Part shown: piece after piece, positions 61,501 to 64,000 of the stretch
Numbering within the stretch: position 1 is the stretch's first letter
Layout of the letters: each line of letters opens with the position of its first letter
Source of the DNA: Fluviicola sp.
GTDB taxonomy: Bacteria > Bacteroidota > Bacteroidia > Flavobacteriales_D > Crocinitomicaceae
DNA: 64,000 nt
Assembly (NCBI RefSeq): GCF_029266855.1
Contig: NZ_JAQSWB010000001.1
Span: 1,116,001-1,180,000 of the forward strand
Reading direction: 5' to 3'
Notes under the pieces: model-generated
What the model was told of the DNA's origin: nothing
What the model saw: the letters and a program-made list of their open reading frames with translations, nothing else
The model's database searches: none
Translations under genes and position numbers: made by a program

Positions 61501-63274
61501 AATTGAGATACTCATTATAAACTCCGGGACGGATATTGAAAACCACCGGACCACATACTCCACGCTGAATCAGTGCTGAAATACATGAACTGATTGTCGG
61601 GTAATCCGGACTTACTCCCCCCACCGTGTAAGAGCCCTGCATCATCGTGTAAACAGGCGTATTTGTATAGCTGTCATTCGAAGGAACGGCATCGACCTGA
61701 CCGTTTGGTGAAGTTGTCCAGACAATAAAATTGTAGGTACTGCTTGGTGCAAAATAAAAATTCGAAAGTGTTACAAATGCGCTGTCACCCGGGGAGACTG
61801 AACCGTTCCAGTTAACAACCGGCTGAACTATTCCATTCACACTCCAATTAACAGTTACGGAAGTCATATTGATATCTCCGTAATTTCTGATAGCAGCTAC
61901 CAAAGGAATTGTTCCGGAGCAAATCTGGGTTGGTATATTCATCAATTTAACTGCACCGGCTTCATGATCCGGATTATCAAATTCATCTGCACCGATATCC
62001 GGAGTACCGGAGCGGATATCACCGTCCAAATCTTTCACCATTCCTGCTAATACCAAGGCATTGTTACTTGCTTCGATATCCGCAAAAATATGCAGGTTGT
62101 TCGTTCCGATAAAGTTGGTGATCGATTGATATGAATGATCATCGAAAGGTGTTATGTTTTGCCAATTAGTTAAGGTTGAATAGGACGATGTTCTCCAGAT
62201 CAAATTCGTACTTGAGGCGGAATAATAAATATTGTAATCCGCCGTCAGATTGGTATTAGATGAAAAATATGCCGCATATCCGGTAGATGTGTTCTGTACA
62301 ATGTTATTGGCATAACTCAAATTACAATTTTCACTGTAAAAAACCCCTCCGATACTGGAACTGCTTAATGCGGAATACATGGTATTGTGAAACACATATA
62401 CTTTCGGACAGTTGATTAAATGAAGTGCATAGCTGGTGGTCCCGTTTAGCATGTTTCCGGCTATTATTAACGAATCCATTGAGGTCGTGAGGTGATCATT
62501 GATATCCAGTCCTCCACCTATCAGCGTATTATTAATCAATTTACTTTTCCCGTTGAAATAATCAAGATCCATTGGACCGTTGAAGGTATTCTGCATTATC
62601 TTGAATCGGTTCTGATAGGAAATCTTCATCGAATAAAGTGAACTGCTTCCCTGGTTGTATTCGATCACTGTTCCTCCTTCCAAAGTGGTAGCGTTCAACC
62701 CTGTCAGACCAATACTGGTATATCCGCCCACGATCTTATTATACCCGATATAATTTGCGGTATCGATGGTATTGGGTGAATAGATGACACTATAATCGTG
62801 ACCTGAACTGATCCGTCCCAGCAATCTGCAATGCTCCACCCGATTATTGTTTGCGCCGTTTTCAAAAATAACTGTGCGACTTCCCTGGGAAGATGAAAGT
62901 TCACGTGCCAGGGTCAGGTGGCGTAAGGAAATATAATCCGCGCCATTCAGTTTACAGACATAATTATCTGCCAAAACCGTGTTATTGAATTCCCAGCGTA
63001 CAAGTGAAGAATCCAAAACCTCACTTTGAAAAATAATGTTATTCGTCTGGGAAGCACCGGTAATTTGTGGAATAATAACGTGTTCATTATAGATTCCGGA
63101 ACGGATATTGAAAATTACCGGACCACTAACTCCTTGTGCAATGAGATCATTTACTGCAGCAGTAATCGTTGAATAGTTCGGTGTCGTCCCGCCTATTGTG
63201 TAAGCACCATTTAGTTGGGAATATCCGGCATTTATTCCAAAAAATAAAGCGAAAAAGAATAGGATTGATCTCAT
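58574..63274 (-). CDS. Giant beta-helix T9SS cargo with type A sorting domain
   Basis: 1566 residues. Signal peptide ~1-19. Two copies of a right-handed parallel beta-helix module (~20-430 and ~545-990), each starting (S/Y)YTxGGxxPxYxTI...LIxxGVxGPVxFNIxxGxYNE and ending with (D/V)GADE; in between and after are CARDB-like domains (AAIRNYGDINMTSVTVNW; VFNYCLDTITSFKLG) and Cys-paired Ig-like domains (LGDDLTGCASDSVLL; LGSDTVICIGNSIQL). The tail is a type A sorting domain: FSIYPNPASDLLNIV ... GTYYITLSG ... LRFIK. The beta-helix (pectate-lyase-like repeat) suggests polysaccharide binding or cleavage, but no catalytic residues can be named. A TAAATTTG -7 match lies at 63365-63372. Confidence 0.92.
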   Translation of the reverse strand: MRSILFFFALFFGINAGYSQLNGAYTIGGTTPNYSTITAAVNDLIAQGVSGPVIFNIRSGIYNEHVIIPQITGASQTNNIIFQSEVLDSSLVRWEFNNTVLADNYVCKLNGADYISLRHLTLARELSSSQGSRTVIFENGANNNRVEHCRLLGRISSGHDYSVIYSPNTIDTANYIGYNKIVGGYTSIGLTGLNATTLEGGTVIEYNQGSSSLYSMKISYQNRFKIMQNTFNGPMDLDYFNGKSKLINNTLIGGGLDINDHLTTSMDSLIIAGNMLNGTTSYALHLINCPKVYVFHNTMYSALSSSSIGGVFYSENCNLSYANNIVQNTSTGYAAYFSSNTNLTADYNIYYSASSTNLIWRTSSYSTLTNWQNITPFDDHSYQSITNFIGTNNLHIFADIEASNNALVLAGMVKDLDGDIRSGTPDIGADEFDNPDHEAGAVKLMNIPTQICSGTIPLVAAIRNYGDINMTSVTVNWSVNGIVQPVVNWNGSVSPGDSAFVTLSNFYFAPSSTYNFIVWTTSPNGQVDAVPSNDSYTNTPVYTMMQGSYTVGGVSPDYPTISSCISALIQRGVCGPVVFNIRPGVYNEYLNFDGNSMNGLSWINTVTFQSETLDSTSVEMSYSNSSSSPLWMIDTWRAKHLTFRYMTFTRLLLSSWGNKNNMLTFDMANHITIENCVFRSHTNLIGKGLEFDRSSNIEIRNCVFKSMYSCVRVGYDAISQDSNVSIQNNQFFNFREKALVAYSIEDSLEIKNNYFTNDSLILTDGLTTYAEALLATLCGGVVEIMSNRIEGRYGETAMHVSCMNGTPAYKVKVHNNFVSVACGYASGGGGQGTIALVTYTNNYVDFQYNTFHMYGVSWSLNDKYCRAAVEIRPIPASQNIRFKNNIIMADSVYAFFSFPTDWNTTVFSDFDHNNFYYSGASPAVMASVGIWPGNWNANSVSINPLFYSKRDLHVLNPQLAMGIAVPAPVVPDDIDGDLRNHPTVGADEGNFDPINIGSIQTKVESDCDSAKVFAKVFNYCLDTITSFKLGAVSNGMPSPLYDWSGVLYPGDTTAWIQIGGFAQTNGQIYQVKTLTSLPNTLADQFIPNDTSSLVIYTAAVNTDTINLGDDLTGCASDSVLLSNNSPGVFTGLMWSTSETSESIYVNSSGTYTLTGTNISGCISTDTVVVNLSTPVAISLTQVGDTLFTSVSGGAIAWYHNNSLLPGETDTTLELSSFGAFYSTMTDSIGCISYSDTLQIENFRDAGIQDFHFDHECATTAISVDVKNFGTQNITSLEFELMVDGVVVSTPVWTGILANGDTLESFVLATVPHTFGQVHTINVTTELPNNDIDLFSLNDQLITTYHLQQPNFTLGSDTVICIGNSIQLYPSDSLNFSGFNWSTGETNALIITAQEGLFVLEAIDNFGCVRTDSIEIIVGGDVQPVISFSNGTLYSSMSTGNQWRLNTNPISNATADSFVPTQNGNYTVVYTDEYGCEAISAVYVVSTAGMIESEQTFSIYPNPASDLLNIVSDKTGTLDYRITDVSGKLVQTGKISPNAKVISLNNLQSGTYYITLSGSNSTLRFIK

Positions 63275-63364
63275 AAAAAAAAAGTTAGACCAAACAACTT
63301 CTAAATGAAACCCTGAAGGTGGAATCCAGGCTAACTAGGGTATTATTCAGGTTACTCGGCGAGG

Positions 63365-63372
63365 CAAATTTA
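63365..63372 (-). promoter_or_regulatory. -7 element of the beta-helix cargo gene
   Basis: TAAATTTG (minus) fits TAnnTTTG and lies ~90 bases before the ATG at 63274. The -33 element is not clear. Confidence 0.4.
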
Positions 63373-63439
63373 CGACTTTAATTAGTATAAAAAAACAAAT
63401 GCCAATTCCTAATCAGAGCAATAGTTACTGTTAATTTGA

Positions 63440-64000
63440 TCAGTTCTTTTCTTCTCTCTGCTCCCTTCTATCCTCTCTTTTCTCTTCCCTTTCGTCCTTT
63501 CTATCCTCCCTCTTCTCCATTCTCTTTTTCTTTTTGGCTTTCCTCTCACGTTTCTTTTCAGCCTTTTTCTTCTGTTCATTCACTATTTCCATATGACCGG
63601 AAGCAAAGATCACAGTTGGGATCCGTTTCATTTTACCTGCATCCAGATATCCACTGAGCATGATACGGAATGGTACCCGGTCGTTATCACCCCAGATCTT
63701 AAAAATGGTGACCAGCGGCTGTTTCATTTTTATGTCCAAAGGGAATTTTATAATTTGAGAAGACTGTGGTTTGATGGCAATATCTTTCCCCAATTTTCCT
63801 CTCGAGACCAAATCGTTACCCACAATCAATTCATACTGAATATCGTGAATATCCAATGATAAATTTTTCCCTTCATTAATAACACCCAAAAAAAGATCTA
63901 CATGAACATCCTTCTTGAACAATCTCAAATCGCTTTTCTCCGTCTTAATGACCTTAAATTGCGGAGGAACCGGAACTTCGATTTTCTTGCTTCTGACAAA
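63440..64000 (-). CDS. LEA/WHy-domain-like protein with charged tail, 5' end missing
   Basis: The frame is open to the right edge of the window on a codon boundary, so the start lies outside; 186 codons are visible. DVHVDLFLGVINEGKNLSLDI and IQYELIVGNDLVSRGK..., with IAIKPQSSQIIKFPLDIKMK, follow the late-embryogenesis-abundant type 2 (LEA14/WHy) beta-sandwich pattern seen in bacterial lipoproteins. The last ~45 residues are almost pure Lys/Arg/Glu (KKKAEKKRERKAKKKKRM then repeated EDRR/EKRE), likely a long charged helix. A signal or lipobox, if any, would be beyond the edge. Confidence 0.65.
   Translation of the reverse strand, partial: FVRSKKIEVPVPPQFKVIKTEKSDLRLFKKDVHVDLFLGVINEGKNLSLDIHDIQYELIVGNDLVSRGKLGKDIAIKPQSSQIIKFPLDIKMKQPLVTIFKIWGDNDRVPFRIMLSGYLDAGKMKRIPTVIFASGHMEIVNEQKKKAEKKRERKAKKKKRMEKREDRKDEREEKREDRREQREEKN

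Overview
The window is a chromosomal segment of a Bacteroidota bacterium, most probably order Flavobacteriales; the style of the genes recalls Fluviicola/Crocinitomicaceae, but that genus-level placement is inference. The main grounds are type IX secretion (T9SS) C-terminal sorting domains of both type A and type B on several secreted proteins, Bacteroidota promoters (-7 element TAnnTTTG, no Shine-Dalgarno-like leaders), a DUF3822-rsmD-coaD cluster, an enlarged SecA, TPR-containing sensor kinases, and a low G+C, gene-dense layout. No rRNA, CRISPR array, insertion sequence, integrase or prophage was seen. One tRNA gene (Lys, anticodon TTT) is present.

Layout. 0-3.3 kb: a 3D-domain (MltA-like) secreted protein cut by the left edge, then a three-gene ABC operon (ATPase, permease, LolA-like protein) with 1-base overlaps. 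3.5-9.2 kb: a T9SS type A protein, a minimal T9SS cargo and a NarL-type two-component system with a TPR lipoprotein-like kinase; a similar palindrome lies about 50 bases upstream of the -7 box of both the first cargo gene and the kinase. 9.2-13.7 kb: a remnant of a T9SS sorting domain, strong hairpins, a duplicated-domain orphan and a LytTR/TPR-kinase system whose kinase gene has taken up a dispersed palindrome in frame. 14-17.7 kb: accessory-looking region with a methyltransferase, tRNA-Lys, two AT-rich membrane protein genes and a 304-residue protein with a possible, unproven gasdermin-like pattern. 18-20 kb: a stand-alone receiver protein, a secreted orphan and an acyl-CoA thioesterase.

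20-32 kb is dominated by a 3252-residue surface protein: signal peptide, 14 FG-GAP/VCBS-type repeats, 32 Ig-like repeats of about 74 residues arranged in higher-order blocks, and a type A sorting domain. A 773-residue secreted orphan follows. 32-46 kb is mostly housekeeping: RecD/Pif1-like helicase, DUF3822-rsmD-coaD-thioredoxin-like operon, nitroreductase, beta-barrel/cupin/CPBP protease cluster, leucine-rich-repeat lipoprotein, Spy-like periplasmic protein, MsrA, MFS transporter, NlpC/P60 hydrolase, MerR regulator, AroB and proline dehydrogenase. 46-64 kb holds a PKD-rich type B T9SS protein, hemF, a LysM/periplasmic-binding protein, guaA, secA, a DUF2520 dehydrogenase with a KdsC-like phosphatase, a 1566-residue beta-helix T9SS protein and, cut by the right edge, a LEA/WHy-type protein.

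Together the accessory content points to a cell-surface lifestyle: at least five T9SS cargos plus one decayed sorting domain in 64 kb. The T9SS machinery itself is not in the window. All homology statements rest on reading the sequence and recalled family features; no database search was run.
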